The notes: a model not told the origin generated them from the letters alone. DNA of 64,000 bases from CBDBBY01 sp965205055 (GCA_965205055.1 OZ242030.1:1736001-1800000), one strand, 5' to 3'. Positions 34,715 through 43,926 are shown, numbered from the stretch's first letter. Numbers and translations are program-made.

Positions 34715-37053
34715 CCGACATCCGATCATTGCCGCTCACCTGCACCCATTGGGGCACCTATCGCGCCCGCGTCAGCAACGGCCGGGTGCAGGATCTGCTG
34801 GCCTTCGAGCATGACGACGATCCCTCCCCCATCGGCCACGGTATTCTCGACGTTCAAGACGGTCCGACGCGGGTGGACACTCCCATGGTGCGCAAAAGCT
34901 GGCTGGACGACGGCCCCGGCGCGCTGACCGAGCGGCGGGGGATCGACCCGTTCGCAGCGGTGAGCTGGGAAGAGGCCAATGCGCTCGTCGCCGACGAGCT
35001 GAATCGGGTGCGCCGCGAATTCGGAAACCAAGCGATCTTCGGCGGCTCCTACGGCTGGGCCAGCGCCGGGCGGTTCCACCACGCGCAAAGCCAGCTGCAT
35101 CGCTTCCTCAACTGCATCGGCGGCTACACACGCTCGAAGTTCACCTACAGCTTCGCCGCCGCCGAGGCGATGGTTCCGCATATCCTCGGGAGTTTCAGAG
35201 CTTACCTCGACACTTGCACGAGCTGGCCCTCGATCCGCGAGCACACCGAGCTGATGGTCTGTTTCGGCGGAGTTCCTCTGAAGAACGGCCAGATCAGCCA
35301 AGGCGGAACTGGACGCCACATCCAGCGCGCGGCGTTGGCTTCGGCTGCCGAGGCCGGCATCGCCTTCGTCAACATCTCCCCGCTGAAGTCCGATGTGCTC
35401 GATGCCGCGGGCGGCGAGTGGCTGGCTCTCCGGCCCAATACCGACACCGCTCTGATGCTCGGGCTGGCGCATACCCTTGAAACCGAAGGTCTGAGCGACC
35501 GCGATTTCCTCGACCGATACACCACCGGGTTCGACCTGTTCCGGGCCTACATGACGGGCGAGACCGACGGCGTTCCCAAATCGGCGGATTGGGCCGCGGA
35601 GATCACCGAAATCCCGGCGGACGCGATCCGCGGCCTGGCCCGCCGAATGGCCGCGAGCCGCACGATGATCTCGGTCAGCTGGTCGCTCACCCGGCAGGAC
35701 CACGGCGAGCAGCCTTTCTGGGCGGCGATCGCCTTGGCTTCGATGCTGGGCCAGATCGGCCTACCGGGCGGCGGGTTCGGCTTCGGCTACAGCGCGATGA
35801 ATTACATCGGCGGGCAGTACACGATCCCGCCGACGGTTCCTTTGCCCCAAGGCCGGAACTCGGTGGCGAACTTCATTCCGGTCGCTCGGATCACCGATCT
35901 TCTGACGCGCCCCGGCCAGTCCTTCGACTTCGACGGCGTGCGCTGCGAATATCCCGACATCAGGATCGTCTGGTGGGCCGGCGGCAATCCCTTCCATCAC
36001 CATCAGGACCTGAATGCGCTCTCTCGAGCATGGGAGAAACCCGACACGATCATTGCGAACGAGTGGTGCTGGAACGCGCTCGCAAAACGCGCGGATATCG
36101 TGCTGCCCTGCACGACGCCGCTTGAACGGCTCGATATGGCGATCACGCCGCGCGACCCCTACGCGGTGTCGATGTCGAAACTCGTCGAACCTGCAGGGCA
36201 AGCCCGCGACGACTACGAGATATTCGCCGGAATTGCGCGGGCCATGGGCATGGAGGAAGCTTTCTCCGAAGGCCGAAGCGCCGAGGATTGGCAACGCTGG
36301 ATCTACGGGCAAACGATCGCCCGCTGCGCAGACGCAGGGATCGAAATCCCCGATTACGACCGGTTCCGCGAACAAGGCTGGTTCAAGTTCGAAGATCCCG
36401 CCGAGCCGATCATCATGCTTCAGGCATTCCGCGAAAACCCGGAAGCCAACCCGCTCGCAACGCCCAGCGGCAAGATCGAAATCTTTTCCGATACCGTCGC
36501 CGGATTCGGCTACGACGATTGCCCCGGACACCCGGCGTGGCGAGAGCCTTACGAGTGGCTGGGCAATGCCGACCCGCGCTGGCCGCTGCATTTGATTTCG
36601 AACCAGCCCAAGGACAAGCTGCATTCGCAGCTCGACCACGGCGGATTCAGCAAGACGGCCAAAATCAAGGGCCGCACCCCCGTCGCGATGAATCCAGCCG
36701 ACGCCGAGGCTCGCGGATTGAAGGACGGCGACGTCGTGCGCCTGTTCAACGCCCGCGGCGCGTGCTTGGGCGGCCTGGAGATCGATCCCTCGATCCGCAA
36801 GGGCGTCGTCAACATGAGCACCGGCGCATGGTACGACCCCGAAGATCCATCGGTTCCCAACTCGCTTTGCAAGCACGGAAACCCGAACGTGCTGACGCGC
36901 GACAAGGGAACCTCAAGCCTCGGGCAAGGACCCTCGGCGCACACTTGCCTGATCGAAATAGAGCGTTTCAACGGCCCCCTGCCCGAGGTCACCGCCCACA
37001 TGCCGCCGGAAATCATCCGCTCCGGCGCGAAACGACAGGAGGCCGCGCCATAA
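34711..37053 (+). CDS. Molybdopterin oxidoreductase, DMSO/biotin-sulfoxide reductase family
   Basis: 780 residues from ATG 34711. There is no Tat signal and no N-terminal CxxC cluster, so it should be cytoplasmic and lack an iron-sulfur cluster, as in BisC. The likely Mo ligand is Ser118 in GGSYGWASAGRFHH. Further bis-MGD contacts are in QGGTGRHIQ, GGNPFHHHQDLN, and the C-terminal GACLGGLEIDPSIRKGVVN with SSLGQGPSAH. The family reduces S- or N-oxides or runs in reverse. In this operon it could process a sulfoxide form of the imported osmolyte (inference). Confidence 0.9.
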   Translation: MTDIRSLPLTCTHWGTYRARVSNGRVQDLLAFEHDDDPSPIGHGILDVQDGPTRVDTPMVRKSWLDDGPGALTERRGIDPFAAVSWEEANALVADELNRVRREFGNQAIFGGSYGWASAGRFHHAQSQLHRFLNCIGGYTRSKFTYSFAAAEAMVPHILGSFRAYLDTCTSWPSIREHTELMVCFGGVPLKNGQISQGGTGRHIQRAALASAAEAGIAFVNISPLKSDVLDAAGGEWLALRPNTDTALMLGLAHTLETEGLSDRDFLDRYTTGFDLFRAYMTGETDGVPKSADWAAEITEIPADAIRGLARRMAASRTMISVSWSLTRQDHGEQPFWAAIALASMLGQIGLPGGGFGFGYSAMNYIGGQYTIPPTVPLPQGRNSVANFIPVARITDLLTRPGQSFDFDGVRCEYPDIRIVWWAGGNPFHHHQDLNALSRAWEKPDTIIANEWCWNALAKRADIVLPCTTPLERLDMAITPRDPYAVSMSKLVEPAGQARDDYEIFAGIARAMGMEEAFSEGRSAEDWQRWIYGQTIARCADAGIEIPDYDRFREQGWFKFEDPAEPIIMLQAFRENPEANPLATPSGKIEIFSDTVAGFGYDDCPGHPAWREPYEWLGNADPRWPLHLISNQPKDKLHSQLDHGGFSKTAKIKGRTPVAMNPADAEARGLKDGDVVRLFNARGACLGGLEIDPSIRKGVVNMSTGAWYDPEDPSVPNSLCKHGNPNVLTRDKGTSSLGQGPSAHTCLIEIERFNGPLPEVTAHMPPEIIRSGAKRQEAAP

Positions 37054-38231
37054 GCAACCTGCAAGAAGCCTCGGATCTGGAGAACACGGTCTCCCTCAGC
37101 GCCCGGCGGTTCGAAGAATCGCCGTTCATCGAACGCACGGACAGTCCCGACATGATTCGGGGCGTCTACGCAGGGCGCTATTTCGCGATATTCCTCGGAG
37201 AGGACCCCATCGAGAAATACTGGCGCCTGCGCCAGAAGGCGCTGGTGTTCGACACGCCGGAAAAGCCGGTGGAAATCTCCGGCCCCGACGTCGTGCCGTT
37301 CCTGGAAAGAGTGCTCACCCGCAAGGTCGCCTCGATGACGGAAGCCCGCGGGTATTATTCCCTCGCCTGCACGCCGCAGGGAGGCATCTTCATGGACGGC
37401 GTGGTCTTCCGGCTGGCCGAGGACCGGTTCTGGTACGTTCAGGCCGACGGGCCCTTCGAGGCATGGCTGATGGCCCATTCGGGCGGGTTCGACGTTACTA
37501 TATCCGATCCGCGCAGCCGCGTGCTTCAAGTTCAGGGACCGGCGTCATTGGACATCATGCGCGACGCGTCCGGCGGCGCGATCGACGAAAGCATGAAGTA
37601 CTTCCGCTCGGGCCAATTCGATCTGGGCGGACAGACGCTTTATGTTTCGCGCACGGGCTTCACCAACGAACTCGGTTTCGAGATTTACTGCGACGGGGCC
37701 ACCACCGACCATCTGGGGCTGTGGGATCATCTCATGGCCTGCGGAGAACCGCACGGGATGGAGTTCTCGTCGACCCGCGCGCTGACCATCCGCCGGATCG
37801 AGGGCGGCATTCTGGGCAACCTGACCGACATGGATACGACCATGACGCCCTTCAAGGCCGGTTTGGCCCGTTTCGTCGACATGGACAAAGGCGAATTCAT
37901 CGGCCGGAGCGCATTGGCGGGCAAGGACAGGCGCTCCTGCCTCTTCGGCCTGACCTGCGGGACCGAGAACCCCGCCGCCGGAAGCGAGGTGCTCGACGGC
38001 AACAGGATCGTAGGGCGCATCACCGCCGGCGTTCCGTCTCCCACCTTGGGGCTGGGAATTGGCTACGCGGTGTTCGAGGCGCCCGGCGACTGGGTTGGAC
38101 GCACGCTCCGGATGCGCTTGCCCGACGGAAGCCTGCACGACGGCGAGATCGTCGATCTGCCCTTCTTCGACCGGGAAAAAAAGATCGTGCGCGGAATCGA
38201 CCGCTCGATACCGAAACGGCCTGCGGCATGA
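37050..38231 (+). CDS. GcvT-family demethylase, DmdA-like, apparently starting at ATA
   Basis: About 393 residues. AGGAGG (37036-37041) sits 8 bp before ATA at 37050, which overlaps the previous stop (ATAA). Alignment with the paralogue at 11580-12746 puts the start just here. The nearest in-frame ATG is 37152, which would cut off conserved residues. Motifs: DPIEKYWRLRQKALVFDTPE, EISGPDVVPFLERV, GGIFMDGVVFRLAEDRFWYV, SDPRSRVLQVQGPAS, YVSRTGFTNELGFEIY. DmdA enzymes move a methyl from dimethylsulfoniopropionate to tetrahydrofolate. The substrate here is unproven. Confidence 0.8.
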   Translation: MSNLQEASDLENTVSLSARRFEESPFIERTDSPDMIRGVYAGRYFAIFLGEDPIEKYWRLRQKALVFDTPEKPVEISGPDVVPFLERVLTRKVASMTEARGYYSLACTPQGGIFMDGVVFRLAEDRFWYVQADGPFEAWLMAHSGGFDVTISDPRSRVLQVQGPASLDIMRDASGGAIDESMKYFRSGQFDLGGQTLYVSRTGFTNELGFEIYCDGATTDHLGLWDHLMACGEPHGMEFSSTRALTIRRIEGGILGNLTDMDTTMTPFKAGLARFVDMDKGEFIGRSALAGKDRRSCLFGLTCGTENPAAGSEVLDGNRIVGRITAGVPSPTLGLGIGYAVFEAPGDWVGRTLRMRLPDGSLHDGEIVDLPFFDREKKIVRGIDRSIPKRPAA

Positions 38232-38243
38232 ACGGGTAAGACT

Positions 38244-39422
38244 TTGAACACGCTTTCCGAAACCGAGATCGTCGAGCCGAAGGATTGGACATTCCCCGTG
38301 CCCATATCCTACGGCCCGGGCCGCTTGGCGGAGATCGGCGGCCGCTGCTCGGCGATGGGCGTGTCCAAGCCTTTGATCGTGACGGATCGCGGCAGCAAGG
38401 ATCTGCCCTTCATCTCCAGCCTGAAGCGGCATCTCGCCGCAGCGGGGCTGAACGCGCCGGTCTTCTCCGGCATCTCTCCCAACCCGCGCGACGACGAGAT
38501 CGGCGCGGGGCGCGAGCAGTTCAGGGGCGGTCGGCATGACGCCGTCATCGCCATCGGCGGCGGCAGCGCCATGGACGGCGGGAAATCGATCTGCCTGACG
38601 GCGAACAACGAAATCGATCTTTGGGAATTCGAATTCGAACAGCCGACCCCCGAGATCGCTTCGCCCTTCCCTGCCCTGATCACCATACCTACGACCGCCG
38701 GCACCGGGGCCGAGACGGACAGCACGGCCATGGTGACCCATGTCGAAAAGGGCATGAAGTTCTGCATCTGGCACCCCGAGTTCAAGCCCTCGCTCGCGCT
38801 TCTGGACCCCGAATTGACGGTCGGACTGCCCCGGAACCTGACCGCGTGGACCGGAGCCGACGCGATGACCCATGCGATCGAGGCCTATCTGGTCCCCGGC
38901 TTCCATCCGTTGCACGACGGCCTGGCGTTGGAGGGGCTGGCCCTGGCGGCTCGATGGCTGCCGATCGCCGTGGAGAATCCTCGAAACATCGCCGCTCGGG
39001 GCGGGATGCTCGCAGGTTCTTGCCTTGCGGGGATCTCCTTCATCAAGGGACTTGGACTCGTGCACGCCATCTCGCATATGGTGGGCGCGGAGTGCGACAC
39101 CCAGCACGGCCTCACCAATGCGATCATCCTGCCGGTGGTCCTTCGATTCAACCTGCCGGGGCAGGAAACAAAGGTCGTTCGAATGTCGCAGGCAATGGGG
39201 CTTGAAGACACGTCCATCGAAGGCTTCATCGCTTCGGTGGTTCGGATGCTCGACGCCATCGGCATTCCGCGCTCGCTGTCCGAGATCGGCGTGCCCGTCG
39301 ATTGCGCGCAGCGGATCGCCGAGAAGGCGATCCAGGACAGCGCGGCAGGCACAAACCCGCGCGCCGCCACAGTGGCCGAGATCAGAATGCTTACCGAAAC
39401 CGCTATCGCGCAAGCGCGCTGA
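38244..39422 (+). CDS. Iron-containing alcohol dehydrogenase (group III)
   Basis: 392 residues from a TTG start at 38244, 12 bp after the GcvT-like stop. The NAD motif GGGSAMDGGK is present. The metal ligands are GADAMTHAIEAY (Asp, His), LGLVHAISHMVGA (His) and DTQHGLTNAI (His). The family oxidises short alcohols or hydroxy acids. DddB of some DMSP-degrading bacteria belongs to the same family and oxidises 3-hydroxypropionate, so a similar role beside the aldehyde dehydrogenase is possible (inference). Confidence 0.9.
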   Translation: MNTLSETEIVEPKDWTFPVPISYGPGRLAEIGGRCSAMGVSKPLIVTDRGSKDLPFISSLKRHLAAAGLNAPVFSGISPNPRDDEIGAGREQFRGGRHDAVIAIGGGSAMDGGKSICLTANNEIDLWEFEFEQPTPEIASPFPALITIPTTAGTGAETDSTAMVTHVEKGMKFCIWHPEFKPSLALLDPELTVGLPRNLTAWTGADAMTHAIEAYLVPGFHPLHDGLALEGLALAARWLPIAVENPRNIAARGGMLAGSCLAGISFIKGLGLVHAISHMVGAECDTQHGLTNAIILPVVLRFNLPGQETKVVRMSQAMGLEDTSIEGFIASVVRMLDAIGIPRSLSEIGVPVDCAQRIAEKAIQDSAAGTNPRAATVAEIRMLTETAIAQAR

Positions 39423-39436
39423 ACAGGAGAATCCAA

Positions 39437-40864
39437 ATGGAAAACTTGAGAAAATTCTACATCGGCGGGGAATGGGTCGAACCGATTTCGTCCGCGACCA
39501 TGCCCGTGCTGAATCCGGCGACCGAAGAGCAGATCGGCACGCTCGCTCTCGGTAATTCCGACGACGTGAATCGCGCCGTCGCTGCGGCGAACGACGCCTT
39601 CGGGACCTTCGCCTTGTCCAGCAAAGCCGAACGGCTGGACCTGCTGCGCAGCTTGAAGGCCGAAACGCAGGCGCGCTTCGAAGAGCTCGCGCAAGCGATG
39701 CGGATGGAAATGGGCGCTCCCATCACCATGTCCCGCGAAGTCCAAGCGGATGCGGCCATCGGGCATCTGCAAGGATTCATCGACGCGCTGGAAGGTCTCG
39801 AGGAGCGAACCACTCTGGCCAACGGAGACATTCAGCTGCATGAACCTATCGGGGTTTGCGGACTGATCACGCCGTGGAACTGGCCTATGAACCAAGTCGC
39901 GCTGAAGGTCGTTCCCGCTTTGGCGACAGGCTGCGCATGCATCCTCAAGCCGTCCGAACACACGCCGGTCTCCGCCGCGGTTTATGCGGAAATCATTCAC
40001 GAGGCGGGCTATCCCGCCGGGGTGTTCAACCTCGTGAACGGCGATGGGCCGACGGTAGGCGCTGCGCTCTCCCGGCATCCAGACATCCAGATGATGTCGT
40101 TCACCGGCTCGACCCGCGCGGGCACGGCGGTGACGCGCGACGCGGCCGATACGGTCAAGAGGGTAACGCTGGAGCTGGGCGGCAAATCCCCGAACCTTGT
40201 CTTCGCCGATTGCGATCTCAAAGAAAAGGTCACGGCATCGGTCCAAGAATGCATGTTCAACACCGGCCAATCCTGCGATGCGCCGACCCGGCTTCTGGTT
40301 GAGCGCTCATGCTACGACGAGGTGCTTGAGATCGCCAAGCGCGCTGCGGACGCGACCGCCGTCGGCGATCCCGCGCAGGAGGGCGATCATATCGGCCCCT
40401 TGTTCGACAAAATACAGTACGATCGCGTCCAGAAGATGATCAAAGTGGGCATCGACGAGGGCGCCCGCCTGTTGACCGGCGGTCTCGGAAAGCCCGCAGG
40501 ACACGAAACCGGCTGGTTCGTGAAACCCACGGTCTTTGCCGATGTTTCCAACGACATGCGCATCGCGCAAGAGGAAATCTTCGGCCCGGTCCTGGCCGTC
40601 ATCCCGTTCGAGGATGAAGCCGAGGCCATCTCGATCGCCAACGACACGCCTTACGGGCTCGCCGCCTACGTGCAGACCGGCGACTCGGACCGGGCCGAGC
40701 GCATCTCTTCGCGCCTCCGCGTCGGCGCTGTTCATATCAATGGCGGAGCGTTCAATTACGGCTCGCCCTTCGGCGGCTACAAGCAATCCGGCAACGGCCG
40801 CGAGGGCGGAATCATGGGTTTGGAAGACTACCTCGAAACGAAGACGCTGCACGGTTTGACCTGA
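39437..40864 (+). CDS. NAD(P)-dependent aldehyde dehydrogenase
   Basis: 475 residues from ATG 39437 with AGGAGA upstream; the longer open frame is overlap with the previous gene. Catalytic Glu lies in LELGGKSPN and Cys in FNTGQSCDAPTRL. The cofactor site is ITPWNWPMNQ through FTGSTRAG. It should oxidise the aldehyde made by the preceding alcohol dehydrogenase to the acid. A CoA-acylating (MMSDH) type is not clearly indicated. Confidence 0.92.
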   Translation: MENLRKFYIGGEWVEPISSATMPVLNPATEEQIGTLALGNSDDVNRAVAAANDAFGTFALSSKAERLDLLRSLKAETQARFEELAQAMRMEMGAPITMSREVQADAAIGHLQGFIDALEGLEERTTLANGDIQLHEPIGVCGLITPWNWPMNQVALKVVPALATGCACILKPSEHTPVSAAVYAEIIHEAGYPAGVFNLVNGDGPTVGAALSRHPDIQMMSFTGSTRAGTAVTRDAADTVKRVTLELGGKSPNLVFADCDLKEKVTASVQECMFNTGQSCDAPTRLLVERSCYDEVLEIAKRAADATAVGDPAQEGDHIGPLFDKIQYDRVQKMIKVGIDEGARLLTGGLGKPAGHETGWFVKPTVFADVSNDMRIAQEEIFGPVLAVIPFEDEAEAISIANDTPYGLAAYVQTGDSDRAERISSRLRVGAVHINGGAFNYGSPFGGYKQSGNGREGGIMGLEDYLETKTLHGLT

Positions 40865-40876
40865 GAAAGGAAGCAG

Positions 40877-41743
40877 ATGGCGATTCCAATTCCGCGTACG
40901 CCGCGCCCGCGCCGGTCGTTCATATTCACGCCCGGCCTGCGCCCGGACATGTATCCGAAAGCGCTGGCCAGCGGAGCGGACATCGTCTGCGTGGAGCTCG
41001 AAGACGGGATCGCGCCGAAGGACAAGGCGGAGGCGCGGAGGAACGCGCTTGCGCTGTTCGAGGCACCGCAGGCGGAAGACGGCGTGGAGCGGATCGTGCG
41101 CATCAACTCGATGCGCGAGCGCTTCGGCGTAGAGGACGTGGCGTCGGTTCTCGCAACCGAAACGCCGCCGCCCGCGCTTATGATGCCGAAGGTGCGAACG
41201 CCGGACGAGGTGGCGCAGCTGGACACTCTTCTGACGGAAGCAGACCACGCCACACGGCTGCATGTGATCATCGAAACCAACGCGGGGCTGGAGGCGGCCT
41301 ACGAAATCGCCCATTGCTCGAACCGCATCGACGCGATGTTCTTCGGCGGCGTGGACATGGCCGCCGAGCTGCGTTGCAAGAATGCTTGGGAGCCGCTTCT
41401 GTACGCCCGGTCGCGGGTGGTGCATGCGGCGGCCAGCGCCGGGCTGGACGCGATTGATGTTCCCCATCTCGATCTGGAGGACCCTGACGGGATGCGCGTC
41501 GCGGCCGAACAAGCGCGCGATCTCGGTTTTGCCGGAAAGGGCGCGGTGCACCCCAAACAGATCCCTGCGCTCAACCAGGTGTTCACCCCCTCGGAAGACC
41601 AGATTGCCAGAGCGCGACGCATCACTGCGGAATTCGAAGCAGCGGATACAGGACTGGTCGTGATTGACGGGAAGCTGATCGAAAAGCCGGTGCTGCGGGA
41701 CATGTACAGGATCATCGCAATCGCAGACCGGATGGAAGGATAG
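40877..41743 (+). CDS. HpcH/HpaI aldolase/lyase, CitE-like
   Basis: 288 residues. RSFIFTPGLRPDMYPKALAS, VCVELEDGIAPKDKAEARRN and MMPKVRTPDEV are hallmarks of CitE/malyl-CoA-lyase proteins, with metal-binding Glu and Asp in the barrel (LEDPDGMR, GKGAVHPKQIPALN). It likely splits or forms a C-C bond of a CoA thioester or 2-keto acid. The start has AAAGGAAG upstream. Its place between aldehyde oxidation and the SBP56-like gene suggests it handles the carbon skeleton after demethylation (inference). Confidence 0.88.
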   Translation: MAIPIPRTPRPRRSFIFTPGLRPDMYPKALASGADIVCVELEDGIAPKDKAEARRNALALFEAPQAEDGVERIVRINSMRERFGVEDVASVLATETPPPALMMPKVRTPDEVAQLDTLLTEADHATRLHVIIETNAGLEAAYEIAHCSNRIDAMFFGGVDMAAELRCKNAWEPLLYARSRVVHAAASAGLDAIDVPHLDLEDPDGMRVAAEQARDLGFAGKGAVHPKQIPALNQVFTPSEDQIARARRITAEFEAADTGLVVIDGKLIEKPVLRDMYRIIAIADRMEG

Positions 41744-41746
41744 CGC

Positions 41747-43096
41747 ATGGCGTGTTGCGGACCCGGCTATGCATCGCCCTCCGAGGCGATGAAAGCGCCG
41801 CGCGAAAAGCTGCTCTATACGATCGCGATCTATACCGGGACGGGAATCCAGAAGCCGGATTATTTGTGCACGATCGATGCCGATCCGGAAAGCCCGTCCT
41901 ACTCCCAAGTGATTCATCGCCTGGAAATGCCTGGGATCGGGGACGAGCTCCACCACATGGGCTGGAACGCGTGCTCGTCATGTTTCAGCGACGACTCCAT
42001 GAGCCGCTCGCACCTGCTGGTTCCGGGCGTGCGCTCGTCGAACATCCACATCGTGGATACGGCGACCGATCCGCGCGCTCCGAGATTGCGCAATGTGATC
42101 GTCGGAGCCGAAATCAAAGCGAAGACGGATCTCTCCGCGCCGCACACCGTGCATTGCCTCGGCTCGGACATCATCGTCTCGATGCTCGGGGACGCCAAAG
42201 GCGAAGCTCCGGGCGGCTACCTTCATCTCGACAAGGAATTCCGGATCGTCGGCCGCTGGGAAAACTCGATGGGCGACATCCCGTTCGGCTACGACTTCTG
42301 GTACCAGCCGCGCCACAACGTCATGGCGTCGAGCGAATGGGCGGCGCCCAACACCTTCATGCCGGGTTTCGACCTCGAGGAGGTCGGGCACCTGAAATAC
42401 GGCCGCCGCATCCATCTGTGGGATTTCGAGAAGCGCGAGCCGAGACAAACCTTCTATCTCGGCGAAGACGGGCTGATCCCCTTGGAAGTGCGATTCCATC
42501 ACGACCCGGACAGCACCCACGGTTTCTGCGGGGCAGCTTTGTCTGCCAACATCATCCATTGGTGGAAGAACGCGGACGAAGAGTGGAAATGGGAAAAGAT
42601 CATCGACGTGGAGAACGAGCCGCACCCCGACTGGCCCATCCCGGTGCCCGGCGTGATCTCGGTCATTCTGATCTCGATGGACGACCGGTTCCTCTATCTT
42701 TGCAACTGGCTGCACGGCGACATTCGCCAGTACAATATCGAGGATCCGCACCATCCCGTCCTGACTGGGCAGGTCTGGATGGGCGGCCTGCTGGGCAAGG
42801 CCCCGGAAGTGAACGGCGTGAAGGTGACCGGCGGTCCGCAGATGATCCAGCTCAGCCTTGACGGCAAGCGGCTCTACGTGACCACCAGCCTGTTCAGCAC
42901 TTGGGACAACCAGTTCTACCCTGAAATCCGAACAAACGGCGGCTGCATGCTGATGGTGAATTGCGACACCGGAAGCGGAGGGATGGAGATCGACCCGGAA
43001 TTCGCCGTCGATTTCGGCAAGGAGCCGAACGGGCCCTCGCGATGCCATGAAACCCGCTATCCCGGCGGGGACTGCACGAGCGACATCTGGATTTGA
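41747..43096 (+). CDS. Selenium-binding protein 56 family, methanethiol oxidase-like
   Basis: 449 residues. The N-terminal CCGPGYASP is the family hallmark, and GWNACSSC carries the selenium/metal-linked cysteines. Conserved His and Trp stretches follow (YDFWYQPRHNVMASSEW, FHHDPDSTHGFCGAALS, DDRFLYLCNWLHGDIRQYNI). Bacterial members (MtoX) oxidise methanethiol to formaldehyde, sulfide and peroxide. This is the strongest hint that the operon releases methanethiol. Its stop overlaps the ferredoxin TTG start. Confidence 0.9.
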   Translation: MACCGPGYASPSEAMKAPREKLLYTIAIYTGTGIQKPDYLCTIDADPESPSYSQVIHRLEMPGIGDELHHMGWNACSSCFSDDSMSRSHLLVPGVRSSNIHIVDTATDPRAPRLRNVIVGAEIKAKTDLSAPHTVHCLGSDIIVSMLGDAKGEAPGGYLHLDKEFRIVGRWENSMGDIPFGYDFWYQPRHNVMASSEWAAPNTFMPGFDLEEVGHLKYGRRIHLWDFEKREPRQTFYLGEDGLIPLEVRFHHDPDSTHGFCGAALSANIIHWWKNADEEWKWEKIIDVENEPHPDWPIPVPGVISVILISMDDRFLYLCNWLHGDIRQYNIEDPHHPVLTGQVWMGGLLGKAPEVNGVKVTGGPQMIQLSLDGKRLYVTTSLFSTWDNQFYPEIRTNGGCMLMVNCDTGSGGMEIDPEFAVDFGKEPNGPSRCHETRYPGGDCTSDIWI

Positions 43097-43458
43097 GAAC
43101 CTTCAGCGCGACGCTCGCAAATCGCAACGGAGCGACCTACCAGGTCGACGCTCGCCGCCCCCTGCTCGATACGCTCCGGGAGCAAGGAGTCGATCTCCCG
43201 TACGGCTGCAAGTACGGCGGCTGCATCTCATGCGCGGCGAAACTGAAGACCGGCAAGGTGGATCAGCGCCGACAAGTGGCTTTGAACAATCGCCAGATCG
43301 CAAACGGCTACATCATCCTTTGCGTCGCGCGTCCCGAAACGGACGTAACGCTCGAGATCGGCGTGGAGAGCCATGACAAGCTCTATCGCAATCCGTTTCT
43401 CGACCCGCTCGAACCCCACGAACTGAAGGCGGACATCGCCACGCCGAAGGAGGCCTGA
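43093..43458 (+). CDS. 2Fe-2S plant-type ferredoxin
   Basis: 121 residues from a TTG that overlaps the SBP56-like stop (TTGA). The cluster motif C-x4-C-x2-C is in YGCKYGGCISC, with the fourth Cys in YIILCVARPE. It should carry electrons for one of the operon's redox enzymes, most likely the molybdoenzyme, which has no cluster of its own (inference). Confidence 0.88.
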   Translation: MRTFSATLANRNGATYQVDARRPLLDTLREQGVDLPYGCKYGGCISCAAKLKTGKVDQRRQVALNNRQIANGYIILCVARPETDVTLEIGVESHDKLYRNPFLDPLEPHELKADIATPKEA

Positions 43459-43461
43459 CCC

Positions 43462-43926
43462 GTGCCAGAAGCCGATATCGACCGGATCTACGACTATCCG
43501 CCGGAATTCCTGGCGGACATTCTGAAGAATACCAGGACAATCGCCATGGTAGGCGCCAGCGGCGACAAGACGAAGTTCTCGTACGGCGTGCTGCGGGTCC
43601 TGCATGAGACCGGATACGAAATGCTGCCGGTGAATCCGAATCCCAAGGTCAAGGAAATCCGCGGGATCAAGGTGTACCACAGCTTGCGCGAGATTGACCG
43701 CCCGGTGGACATGGTCGAGGTCTTCCGTCCGAAGGAATACCTTTACGGAATTGCGCAGCAAGCCATCGAAATCGGCGCAAAGGTGCTTTGGGGGCAAATC
43801 GGCGTCTATGACGACAAGGCCGCCGAACTTGCAGAAAACGCCGGCCTCAAAGTCGTCATGAACCGCTGCCCCAAGATCGAGCTTTTCCGCCCGTTCTGGA
43901 AGCCAAGACTCGATCTTGCAATTTGA
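43462..43926 (+). CDS. CoA-binding domain protein (YccU type)
   Basis: 154 residues from a GTG start 3 bp after the ferredoxin stop. TIAMVGASGDKTKFSYGVLR, YEMLPVNPNP and the C-terminal KVVMNRCPKIELFRP are standard for the small CoA_binding_2 family. The biochemical role of the family is unclear. It may bind CoA or a CoA adduct produced in the pathway. It is the last gene of the run. Confidence 0.88.
   Translation: MPEADIDRIYDYPPEFLADILKNTRTIAMVGASGDKTKFSYGVLRVLHETGYEMLPVNPNPKVKEIRGIKVYHSLREIDRPVDMVEVFRPKEYLYGIAQQAIEIGAKVLWGQIGVYDDKAAELAENAGLKVVMNRCPKIELFRPFWKPRLDLAI

Noticed and set aside
36288..37049. Long 5' extension of the operon GcvT-like frame
   Set aside because: It lies within the molybdoenzyme gene and has shadow composition; the paralogue sets the start near 37050.
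37545..39413. 622-codon minus-strand open frame
   Set aside because: It is antisense to the GcvT-like and alcohol dehydrogenase genes, which have full family motifs; the frame is open only because of GC-rich codon bias and has no recognisable domain.
38885..41956. Two large minus-strand frames (461 and 549 codons)
   Set aside because: They mirror the aldehyde dehydrogenase and CitE-like genes and show no family motifs.
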